Below, one piece after another: positions 1 through 6,749 of a stretch of 41,467 nucleotides of DNA (positions are counted from its first letter, which is position 1; each line of letters opens with the position of its first letter). The position numbers and the translations under genes are program-made. The notes below the pieces were generated by a model. That model saw nothing but the letters and a program-made list of their open reading frames with translations. It was not told the DNA's origin and made no database searches. The stretch is taken from positions 1-41,467 of the forward strand of contig JANXOF010000020.1 in NCBI GenBank assembly GCA_025353725.1. Direction: 5' to 3'. This DNA is from Polyangiaceae bacterium (GTDB lineage Bacteria; Myxococcota_A; Polyangia; Polyangiales; Polyangiaceae).

Positions 1-139
1 ACCCACGCGACGCTCTTCAAGTCGATACCGTCTTTGTGCATCTCATAGAGCGGGGACATGTCTCGAAGCGAGTTTACTTTGCCGATGACGAGATCGGCCA
101 CGAAGTCGACCTCTTCTTCGGTATTGAACCGACCGAGAC
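1..139 (-). pseudogene. iscS: C-terminal shard of IscS-type cysteine desulfurase
   Basis: Read on the minus strand from position 139 towards 1, the frame gives [12 protein letters not shown], then [10 protein letters not shown] and [10 protein letters not shown]. This is the conserved C-terminal tail of IscS/NifS, the PLP enzyme that takes sulfur from cysteine for Fe-S cluster assembly. The few terminal residues lie beyond the window edge. Upstream, where the PLP-binding body should continue, the sequence switches abruptly into repeat A copy 1, so the catalytic part is absent and the shard cannot be functional here. Family match is by recalled motif; the truncation is seen directly. Confidence 0.8.
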
Positions 140-249
140 CAGATCGGTCGGTATTCCGCTGGGGCTGGAACTTTCTGCAACGATCGTCGTGAATTGCGCG
201 TTACGTCTTCTCTCGGCTTCCGCCTCGACCGTTTGCGCTACCTATTCGC
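140..249 (+). repeat. Repeat A copy 1 (110 bp)
   Basis: Starts CAGATCGGTCGGTATTCCGC and ends GCGCTACCTATTCGC. Identical to copies 3 and 4. Left flank is an iscS shard on the minus strand and right flank a nucleotidyltransferase shard on the plus strand, so the copy sits exactly at a joint between two unrelated genes. No target-site duplication is visible. Confidence 0.97.
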
Positions 250-469
250 CATCGAACAGAGCAACGGCTTCGACTTGGGCGAAGGCATCAGCCTGACGAC
301 ATGCTCGGCTCAGAATCTTATCGTCCACAAGACCTTTGCTGCGTGCGAAAAGGATTGGCTTGATGCTCGCGGTATCAACATTCGTCAGGGCTCTCGACTC
401 GAGCGATGGCGCACACGCAAAGCCCTGCGGCAGTCGTTGTATTGGCCACTAAGCTCACGACCGTTTTGA
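250..469 (+). pseudogene. C-terminal shard of a nucleotidyltransferase (DUF6036/AbiEii-like)
   Basis: Immediately after repeat A copy 1 the frame reads FDLGEGISLTTCSAQNLIVH, then KDWLDARGINIRQGSRLE, and stops at 467-469. The pattern of an SAxxLIVxKxFA segment followed by DWxDxxGIxxRQGxxLD is typical of the second half of MNT-like nucleotidyltransferases, a family found in toxin-antitoxin and abortive-infection loci. The N-terminal catalytic GS..D.D part is missing. The frame runs open from the repeat into the shard. The last ~25 residues do not look like the family, so a second break is possible. The assignment is from motif memory. Confidence 0.6.
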
Positions 470-660
470 ATAGGCGGCCGCGCAAAACTGAGTGATGTGG
501 CAGATAGCCGAGACTCAATCTTGTTCCACTTCCTCGTGGCCGGTGGCTAGTGGTGTCTAGCAATCCGACGCTCAAGCTCCGGCGGGGAGGGTATTGCGCA
601 TCGAGTGCCCGCCGGTCGCTCCCGCCATCGCCGACCACGACGATGCAAGCCGCGACGTGG

Positions 661-1914
661 TCAGGGAAAGCCTACAACGTCCGCGGGCACGAGGCCCTTG
701 ACCTTGGTGTTGTTGCCGAGTTGGCCGTAGTTGTTGGACCCCCAACACTTTAGGCTGCCGCCGGAGGTAAAGGCACATGTGTGCTTGTAGCCCGCCGCCA
801 CGGAAGTGACGCCGCTTGTAAGGCTATTAACATCGACGGACACGAGGCTTTTGACTTTACTGTTATCGCCAAGTTGACCTTCGCCGTTGTCTCCCCAACA
901 CTTGACGCCGCCGCCAAAGGTAAGCGCACAGGTGTGGTAGTCGCCTGCCGTCACGGCAATAACTCCGCTGGTGAGACCGATTGCGTCGACTGGCACTAAG
1001 CTACCCTCAGTGCCATTATTGCCAAGTTCGCCGAAGGCGCCGCGTCCCCAACACTTGACGCGGCCGCTGGAGCCGAGCGCACATGTATGAGCGGAGCCCG
1101 CCGCCAAGGCGGTGACGCCGCTGCTCAGGCCGTTCACATCAATGGTTACAAGGCTTGTGACTTTGCTGTTATTGCCCAGTTGGCCACTGCCGTTGTCTCC
1201 GAAACACTTGACGCTGCCACTGGAGGTGAGGACACACGTGTGAGCGGTGCCCGCCGCCAAGGCTGTGGCTCCACTGGGCAGGCCGTTCACATCGACGGGC
1301 ACGAGGCTATTGACGTTGCTGTTGTTGCCTAGTTCGCCGTTGACATTTCTTCCCCAACATTTGAGGCCGCCGCCGGCGGTCACGGCACAGGTATGGACGT
1401 CCCCGGCTGTAACGGCAACGACACCGCTGGGGAGGCCATTCACATCGACGGGCACCGGGCTATTGACGGTGCTGTTGTTGCCAAGTTGGCCATAACCGTT
1501 GTCTCCCCAACACTTGACCCCGCCGCCGGAGGTGAGCACACACGTGTGGGCGTCGCCCGCTGTGACAGCAGTGATTCCGCTGGGCAGGCCGTTCACATCG
1601 ACGGGCACCAGGCTGCTGACGGTGCTGTTGCTGCCAAGTTGGCCGTCGCCGTTGTGTCCCCAACACTTGAGGCGGCCGCCGGAGGTAAGCGCACACGTGT
1701 GGGCGTCGCCCGCGGCAATCCTTACCGAGGCCGGCATGGCCTGAATTGCGTCCGGAATCCCGCTCGCGTCCGAGTTGGCGTGGTTGGGAGGCGGCAGACC
1801 GGCGTCCGGCGCGCCCAAGACGCCAGACGGATCCGCGACGGACGCGGCGCACGCGGCTGCTGAGAGTGCAAGGATTAGGGCACGAATGGTGTGGTGCCTA
1901 ATGGCAACTTTCAT
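661..1914 (-). CDS. RCC1-repeat lipoprotein
   Basis: A 417-residue secreted protein. The N-terminus (MKVAIRHH...LALSAAACA) is a signal peptide with a probable lipobox cysteine near residue 22-23. After a Pro/Asp-rich linker come about seven ~50-residue RCC1 units, each with a GDxHTCALTSGG strand, a KCWG motif and a GQLGNNS turn; these fold as a beta-propeller, usually a binding scaffold. Two cysteines per repeat suit an extracytoplasmic protein. Such RCC1 lipoproteins are common in myxobacteria; the ligand is unknown. The protein stops right after the last unit (DVVGFP), slightly early for a closed propeller, so a small C-terminal loss is possible. No partner gene is adjacent. The start is the only Met before the signal peptide. 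Confidence 0.88.
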   Translation of the reverse strand: MKVAIRHHTIRALILALSAAACAASVADPSGVLGAPDAGLPPPNHANSDASGIPDAIQAMPASVRIAAGDAHTCALTSGGRLKCWGHNGDGQLGSNSTVSSLVPVDVNGLPSGITAVTAGDAHTCVLTSGGGVKCWGDNGYGQLGNNSTVNSPVPVDVNGLPSGVVAVTAGDVHTCAVTAGGGLKCWGRNVNGELGNNSNVNSLVPVDVNGLPSGATALAAGTAHTCVLTSSGSVKCFGDNGSGQLGNNSKVTSLVTIDVNGLSSGVTALAAGSAHTCALGSSGRVKCWGRGAFGELGNNGTEGSLVPVDAIGLTSGVIAVTAGDYHTCALTFGGGVKCWGDNGEGQLGDNSKVKSLVSVDVNSLTSGVTSVAAGYKHTCAFTSGGSLKCWGSNNYGQLGNNTKVKGLVPADVVGFP

Positions 1915-2054
1915 GGATTTCTTTCAGGTGTAGACCGCCAAGATGGCCATAACGGCGCATCAATGTGCCAAGTCGTGGTGGGGAAGGCGCATGAAGAGCG
2001 CCAAGATGGACGTCGGCGGTTGAAAGTGCGTCCAGAACTATCACGCTTTTTTTA

Positions 2055-2078
2055 GAGATATGACTAGCAGTTGTGGAT
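2055..2078 (+). repeat. 24-bp motif shared with 6246-6269
   Basis: GAGATATGACTAGCAGTTG plus TGGAT matches 6246-6269 at 19 of 24 positions, all five differences being transitions. One copy lies 110 bp before the IS256 shard and the other directly before repeat A copy 3. It may be a remnant of a shared mobile-element end. Confidence 0.35.
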
Positions 2079-2164
2079 CGGTGTGAGCTGAAAAGGCCGC
2101 GTACCTTTCGAGGTGGACCAACCACCCACGGTGCCCCCGGGCAGGGCGAGAAGGCACGCCGATA

Positions 2165-2440
2165 TTGGCGGCAGTCGAGAAGCGGCACGGGGACGAGACC
2201 GAGCGCGAGGTGTCGGCGCTTGATCGCCTGGCACGTGAGACCGCGCCAAGGATGTTGGAGCGAGCCCTGGAAACAGAAGTCGAGTCGTACATCGAGCGGC
2301 ACCGCAATGCCCGGGACGAAGGCGGTCACACGCTCGTCGTGCGCAACGGGCGGTCTCCAGCTCGCTCCGTGGTTGTGGGCGCCGGCGTGCTCGGAGTGCG
2401 GGCGCGTCGTGTCAACGACAAGCGAGTGGTTGACGGCGAT
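2165..2440 (+). mobile_element. N-terminal shard of an IS256-family (Mutator-type) transposase
   Basis: The frame from a TTG at 2165 reads LDRLARETAPRMLERALETE, then VESYIERHRNARDEGGHTLV and VRNGRSPARSVVVGAGVLGV, then RARRVNDKR. This is the conserved N-terminal region of IS256 transposases (ER-rich helices, then the VRNG...V..G.L.V..PRV.D strand). After about residue 90 the similarity ends and the DDE catalytic core is missing, so this is a dead fragment. Inverted ends were not found. It lies among other transposase shards in this 6.7-kb decayed zone. Confidence 0.8.
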
Positions 2441-2852
2441 CGACAGAAGTCCACGAGACTTAGGAAGAGCGCGGAGAACATAGATTTTGCCTTGATCGCC
2501 ATCATGAAAGAGAGCCGTCGATTGCTGCCGCCCGTGAAGTTACAACACTTCGAGAGCCGACAACGCGATGCGCGTTACGTGATGTAACAAACGATGCGAG
2601 ATCTCAACGAGTAGACGGTCGAGCCCCGAAACGTTGCATGAGACTAGTTCCGAAACCGTACGGGTACGCGACAACAGCGCCGCGTCGAGCGAAACCGCGC
2701 TCAGCAAGACTTTCTCGATGATACGCGTGCGCCAAAGACTGCTCAGCGAAGGCGAGAGTGCGAGAAGGCGATGCCGACCTGGTCGCTAGGATGTGATCGT
2801 CGAGCGCGTAGCCGAGCAGCGATTCTCGGCGACACGGCCGCCTAACGATTCC
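2441..2852. other. No recognisable gene
   Basis: The open frame from the IS256 shard runs on to 2587, but the residues after 2440 match nothing I recognise and codon choice becomes irregular. No RNA gene, terminator or further insertion-sequence end was seen. It is probably decayed sequence between the IS256 shard and repeat A copy 2. Confidence 0.6.
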
Positions 2853-2962
2853 CAGATCGGTCGGTATTCCGCTGGGGCTGGAACTTTCTGCAACGATCGT
2901 CGTGAATTGCGCGTTATGTCTTCTCTCGGCTTCCGCCTCGACCGTTTGCGCTACCTATTCGC
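2853..2962 (+). repeat. Repeat A copy 2 (110 bp) with a duplicated 3' tail
   Basis: Differs from copies 1, 3 and 4 by one transition (GTTATGTC instead of GTTACGTC). Its final 17 bp, TTGCGCTACCTATTCGC, are repeated immediately at 2963-2979, as if a 5'-truncated second copy or a slippage product had been added at the 3' end. The flanks are not recognisable genes. Confidence 0.97.
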
Positions 2963-3023
2963 TTGCGCTACCTATTCGCACAAGATAGTATCTATACCCA
3001 CACGTTCGTCAAGCGCCTTGCGT

Positions 3024-3491
3024 TCACTCTCTCTTCGGGGCGCAGATCGGGTCGCGCCCTCTGTGGAGGCGCTGGCAGCAATAGCCCTGGTCGCCGTCCC
3101 ATTCCCCGACAACGCAATCCGGGTCGGGGATGCTGATATTGGTGCCGGGCTCGACGGCGCACTCACCGGAAGGGCCCACGGGTCGCCCTGGCCACGGGCA
3201 GTTCTGCTGGGCGTCCGGAAGCGGGCCGACGCAGAGGCAAGCAGATGAATTGAGTACGTAGTTTGTGGGGCAATACAACTTGCAAGCCCATACCCCACAC
3301 AGGTGGGCTTCCTTCGACGGGTCGGTCCCGCAATGGGGTTCCGCCGCGCGCACCGACGCGCGTGTCTTAACCGCTGGTTTCCTCGCGATCTGGGATTCCG
3401 ATTCGCCATCGCTAGACGTCGGAGATGCGCTGCACGCGATGGCTGTAGCCGCTGCGGCGATTGCGAACGAGGTGCAAAAGAGGCGAGGCAT
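3024..3491 (-). CDS. Cys-rich secreted lipoprotein of unknown function
   Basis: Predicted 155 residues. MPRLFCTSFAIAAAATAIAC is a lipoprotein signal with the lipidated cysteine at residue 20. The mature part is about 135 residues with some 12 cysteines (for example HLCGVWACKLYCP, ACLCVG, GYCCQ), suggesting a disulfide-bonded extracytoplasmic domain. I do not recognise the family. No coding neighbour shares its strand, so it is probably monocistronic; its upstream region runs into shards at 3650. The ATG is the first in frame and directly precedes the signal peptide, though no strong ribosome-binding site is visible. Confidence 0.75.
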   Translation of the reverse strand: MPRLFCTSFAIAAAATAIACSASPTSSDGESESQIARKPAVKTRASVRAAEPHCGTDPSKEAHLCGVWACKLYCPTNYVLNSSACLCVGPLPDAQQNCPWPGRPVGPSGECAVEPGTNISIPDPDCVVGEWDGDQGYCCQRLHRGRDPICAPKRE

Positions 3492-3703
3492 AATATACTT
3501 GTGACTTTCTTCCCAGCGGGTGTTGGTGTTTTGCGATGCTCAACCTAATAATCTACTTCCAGCCAATTCACATGAGACGGCTCACAGATGTCGGCCCCTC
3601 GGATGAGTTCAGATCGCCGACGAGCATCGGGTTTAGCAGCGCGCCGTGAGTGCGCAAGAAGCCTACGTCGCATTCACCCTCTTCCCCACCCTACGCCCGC
3701 GCT

Positions 3704-3757
3704 ATCTACCCGGTGATGATGGCCGGCTTCTTCATGGATCCGATCCATGGCGGCGAC
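3704..3757 (+). pseudogene. Possible shard of gluconate 2-dehydrogenase subunit 3-like protein
   Basis: The in-frame peptide AGFFMDPIHGGD resembles the conserved GFFxDPxYGGN signature of the gluconate 2-dehydrogenase subunit 3 family, the small periplasmic partner of GMC-type dehydrogenases. Only about 17 residues remain, and the frame passes directly into an IS5-type transposase C-terminus. The shard is too short for certainty. Confidence 0.4.
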
Positions 3758-3871
3758 GCGCGCTCGGAAATCGAGTGCACATTCAGCCTCCTCAAACCGG
3801 CCCATCGTTTTGCAACTCGCTACGAGAAGACGCGAACGAATGCGGTGCGGGCCATTCGGTCGAGGAGGTAA
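3758..3871 (+). mobile_element. C-terminal shard of an IS5/IS4-superfamily transposase
   Basis: The frame reads SEIECTFSLLKPAHRFATRY, then EKTRTNAVRA, and stops at 3869-3871. This matches the E-containing C-terminal helix of IS5-type DDE transposases (xIExxFxxLKxxRRxATRYEK). The same segment occurs on the minus strand at 6497-6640 in a different version (SENECTFSLLKQARRFATR), so at least two copies of related elements once lay here. Upstream catalytic aspartates are absent. Confidence 0.7.
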
Positions 3872-4009
3872 GCGCGTCCAAGTACATCGACCTCGAAATC
3901 GCCATACTCGCTGCTTGGCGTCCACGAATCCCGGAGAGCAACGAAGCTCTTCACCTTACGCTGGACGCCATCTACGTCTTCGGACCCTTGGAGTGGGTCA
4001 AATCGGTGA

Positions 4010-4110
4010 GCAGTTCCGCTACGGGCGGACAGATCTGGGCGAGGTCGCATCATTGAGCGTTAACGTCGCCTCCCTACCCGCAAGTACCCCGCGTGGACGA
4101 CCTATCCGCT
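4010..4110 (+). repeat. Repeat B copy 1 (~101 bp)
   Basis: Starts GCAGTTCCGCTACGG and ends GACGACCTATCCGCT. About 90% identical by eye to an inverted copy at 5135-5234. Shared features with repeat A are an ATCGGT just upstream, TTCCGCT at the start, an ATTGnGCGTTAnnGTC core and ACCTATyCGC at the end, in the same order and at similar spacing. Right flank is a YncE-like shard. Confidence 0.85.
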
Positions 4111-4359
4111 CACCGGACGGTGTCGCTCGGCTCAATCTACGAACGACCAACCTTGAACGTCGGACGTCATTTCCGAAAAACAATGTACGCTTCCGTATGC
4201 CATTCGCATCGCTAAAGACAAGCGAACGTACGTGGCTTGCGAAGGGGACCATCGCGGCCCCGGAACCGTCCTCCAGCTCGACACGAATACGCTAAGCGTT
4301 ATTCCATCATGGACCGCACGGGTTTATCCCGACGGCTTGGCATTCGGTGACGACTAAAT
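4111..4359 (+). pseudogene. C-terminal shard of a YncE/YVTN-type beta-propeller protein
   Basis: After repeat B the peptide DGVARLNLRTTNLERRTSFP, and then, after a frame change near 4190, IRIAKDKRTYVACEGD and GTVLQLDTNTLSVI ... RVYPDGLAFGDD are readable, ending at a TAA at 4357-4359. This resembles the last blades of YncE-like surface beta-propellers (xVxxLDxxTxxV and YPDGIA motifs). The N-terminal blades are missing and a frameshift is present, so it is a pseudogene piece. The match is from memory and moderate. Confidence 0.5.
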
Positions 4360-4429
4360 ACAAGCGACTTCGAGCCGCGCGCGGTGCAAACAGAACTGAC
4401 CCGCAACCCTTCCCTATTTCGCTATTGCT

Positions 4430-5275
4430 TCACGGAAGGAGGAGAATTTTCCCAACACTCTTACGACTTTCGATAAAGCGATGCGCTTCCTGCCCTTCAG
4501 ACAATGAAAACCGTTCCCCGATTTCGATCTGCACACTCCCGTCTCGAATCCACTGAAATAAGTTCGTAGCGCGCCGGAGTCGCTCGCTCGGCGAAGTCAA
4601 CACGTTCAAGAGGTCATCTCCCGAAAGAGTCTTCGAACCGTCCATGAGGATACGAGGGTCGACTGGCTTTGGCGTTCCGCCCGCCATGCCGTAAAAAACC
4701 ACGTGGCCTCCGATTCGAACGGCTTGAAGGCTTATGTCCAGCGTTGACCCGACCGAGTCGTAAACGACGTCGACCCCGCCATATTCGCCAAACGCCCGAG
4801 CCCTAGCAAGCCAGTCGTCGCCGTACGTAAGGGCGCATTCGGCCCCAGCGGCGAGAGTCGCCGCTGCTTTTGCAGGAGAAGAAGTAAACGTAAGGACCCG
4901 CGCACCGAGCGAACGCGCGAACTGGACGAGCAACAGGCCCACGCCTCCGGCCGCAGCGTGAACCAACACGCTCTCGGAGGCACACAGCGGATAGCTGTCG
5001 GTAACGAGATACTGGGCCGTAAGTCCTTGCAGGAGCACCGCCGCCGCCGTCTCAAACGAGATGTCATCGGGGAGCGGAATGACCTTGGCCGCAGGAACGG
5101 AGACTCGTTCCGCATTCGCGAACGGGCTATCGGCAGCGGATAGGTCGTCCAAGCGAGGTAGTTGCGGGTAGGGAGGCGACATAACGCTCAATGATGCGAT
5201 CTCGCCCCAACCTGTCCGTCCGTAGCGGAACTGCCACCAGTTGGCGACTCGGCACCGACCGCGACGTGTTCGCAT
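4430..5275 (-). pseudogene. Zinc-type quinone oxidoreductase, N-terminal half replaced by repeat B
   Basis: From about 5134 down to 4430 the frame encodes the NAD(P)-binding and C-terminal parts of a QOR-type medium-chain reductase: AAAVLLQGLTAQYLV, the dinucleotide-binding HAAAGGVGLLLVQFARSLGA, GVDVVYDSVG, GGHVVFYG, and the tail LSEGQEAHRFIESRKSVGKI. These enzymes reduce quinones with NADPH. Normal proteins have ~110 further N-terminal residues forming the catalytic fold (GGPEVL..., GxDxAGxV). Here those are replaced by 35 residues read from repeat B copy 2, preceded by 14 unrelated residues to an ATG at 5275. The frame is open across the joint, so a chimeric protein could be made, but activity is unlikely. 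Confidence 0.82.
5135..5234 (-). repeat. Repeat B copy 2 (~100 bp), inverted
   Basis: Reverse-complement partner of 4010-4110; about ten differences and a one-base gap. In the quinone oxidoreductase frame it reads QFRYGRTGWGEIASLSV and continues without a stop into the enzyme. The copies lie 1.0 kb apart and point towards each other, enclosing the YncE shard and the truncated oxidoreductase. Confidence 0.85.
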
Positions 5276-5484
5276 TGCCGCTCGAAGACATGACGCCCGC
5301 GGCGTTCAAGATGATGCTCGGCTGACGTCCACGCACGACTCCGCGCGACCTGCATCCCGTCATAGCTGATGGCTCACCCAGCCGCAGCGACTGCAGAGCC
5401 ACGACGTAGCGCGTGCCCTTCGCTCGTCTCGTCTGGCTGGCGAGTGCAGCTTGCCCCCATTGATTCGACTGCTAGACCACGCCG

Positions 5485-6051
5485 ATGCACACATTCGCAC
5501 TGCCAACCCCATCGCTAATTGCCAGCCTGATTTTTTCGTCGTCGCTTCTTGCCTGCACGGCGACAACCGAAGGTCCGGAACACGACGGCATGATTGAATC
5601 CGCGCTCTACTGCGGCGGCGTTCCGGACGCCAATGGGACGACCTCAGGTGCAGACTGCGCAATCATCCCGAATCGCGCGATGCCGGACTTGCCGGCACGC
5701 CAGGTCTTCGAGGTCCGACGTTTGTGCAAACGCTTCAGTCGTGGAGACATCACGGGCCACTACGTGAGCCACGCCGGCGGCACCGTACGAAGCATCCGCT
5801 GGACACAGGAGATCCAGTGGCCGTCAATCGATGAAATTGCAAAAACCGGCGGTAAAATTTCAAAACATGGGTTGCCCCTGGATTATTTCGGAACGTATGA
5901 TCCAGCCATAAAGACGAGCACTAACAGCGCGATCGGCCTGGCGAATAACATCGAGGTCAGATGGGCCCTCGACTCGAAAGGTGCTATCAACCTAACCAGT
6001 TTGTCGGGGTCAATTTACGACCTTTATGACTGTCATCCGGTCGCCCGCTGA
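5485..6051 (+). CDS. Secreted lipoprotein of unknown function
   Basis: Predicted 188 residues. MHTFALPTPSLIASLIFSSS followed by LLAC gives a lipoprotein signal with cysteine at residue 24. The mature part contains six further cysteines and a moderately conserved-looking core (VRRLCKRFSRGDITGHYVSH, LPLDYFGTYDPAI), ending DLYDCHPVAR. I do not recognise the family. The ATG is preceded by no strong ribosome-binding site. A short plus-strand peptide at about 5250-5325 ending DMTPAAFKMMLG may be the end of another lost gene. Downstream lies an uncharacterised 225 bp, then repeat A copy 3. Confidence 0.72.
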   Translation: MHTFALPTPSLIASLIFSSSLLACTATTEGPEHDGMIESALYCGGVPDANGTTSGADCAIIPNRAMPDLPARQVFEVRRLCKRFSRGDITGHYVSHAGGTVRSIRWTQEIQWPSIDEIAKTGGKISKHGLPLDYFGTYDPAIKTSTNSAIGLANNIEVRWALDSKGAINLTSLSGSIYDLYDCHPVAR

Positions 6052-6276
6052 TCGAAGAGACAAATCTCGAATCAAGTTGAGTCAGCGCATCGCGGCCCCG
6101 CCCCGGAGGGTTCCGGATCGAGCGGCGCTTCGTGCTCGTCGATGTCGGCTGCTGCATGAAGCCTGCGACGCAGTTACGCCATCGGTGGGTGTCAAAGCAA
6201 TTGTCGCTTTTTTCTCATGCGCTGTGGAGTGGCGAGTGACAACGCGAGATATGGTCAATAGTTGTGGATTGAGGTC

Positions 6277-6386
6277 CAGATCGGTCGGTATTCCGCTGGG
6301 GCTGGAACTTTCTGCAACGATCGTCGTGAATTGCGCGTTACGTCTTCTCTCGGCTTCCGCCTCGACCGTTTGCGCTACCTATTCGC
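6277..6386 (+). repeat. Repeat A copy 3 (110 bp)
   Basis: Identical to copies 1 and 4. Right flank begins TCAGCGATCAG and holds ~110 bp of open but unrecognised sequence before the inverted IS5-type transposase end. Left flank is directly preceded by the 24-bp motif also seen at 2055. Confidence 0.97.
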
Positions 6387-6496
6387 TCAGCGATCAGCTC
6401 GGCAAGGCGACGATCGTCCGCGTTGTAGCGAAGCTCATCAAGCTCGCGATGAGCTTCGAGGACGGGCGAGGCGCCCCCGAAAAAAGCCGCGACGTC

Positions 6497-6720
6497 TAGC
6501 TTCTAAGCCACAGGAGAGCGCATCCCATCGCGGCGGCGTAGTTGCGCAGCGTCTTCTCCTCGCGGGTTGCAAAGCGACGGGCCTGCTTGAGCAGGCTGAA
6601 GGTGCACTCGTTCTCCGAACCCGCCTTTTAGCATTCCTTGTCGTACGGCAGCTTCTGCGCGCGGCTGCCGTTCGACGGCCATGACGGGGATGCAGTTCTG
6701 TGCCGCGACCGATCTCGTCT
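6497..6720 (-). mobile_element. C-terminal shard of an IS5-family transposase with an internal stop
   Basis: On the minus strand the frame gives PSNGSRAQKLPYDKEC, an in-frame TAA, then KAGSENECTFSLLKQARRFA and TREEKTLRNYAAAMGCALLW ending LRS. The YDKxxYKxRxxxExxFxxLKxxRRxATRxEK arrangement is the C-terminal third of IS5 (IS427-like) transposases, with the stop in place of a tyrosine-like position. The catalytic N-terminal part is gone, its place taken by the end of the Cys-rich lipoprotein gene. The element is dead. Confidence 0.75.
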
Positions 6721-6749
6721 CGCTTCACGGCGCCACGTAGGGACAGGCC

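Noticed and set aside
3820-4053. 77-codon minus-strand frame as a gene
   Set aside because: Partly antisense to the IS5-type shard, no ribosome-binding site, and no recognised family.
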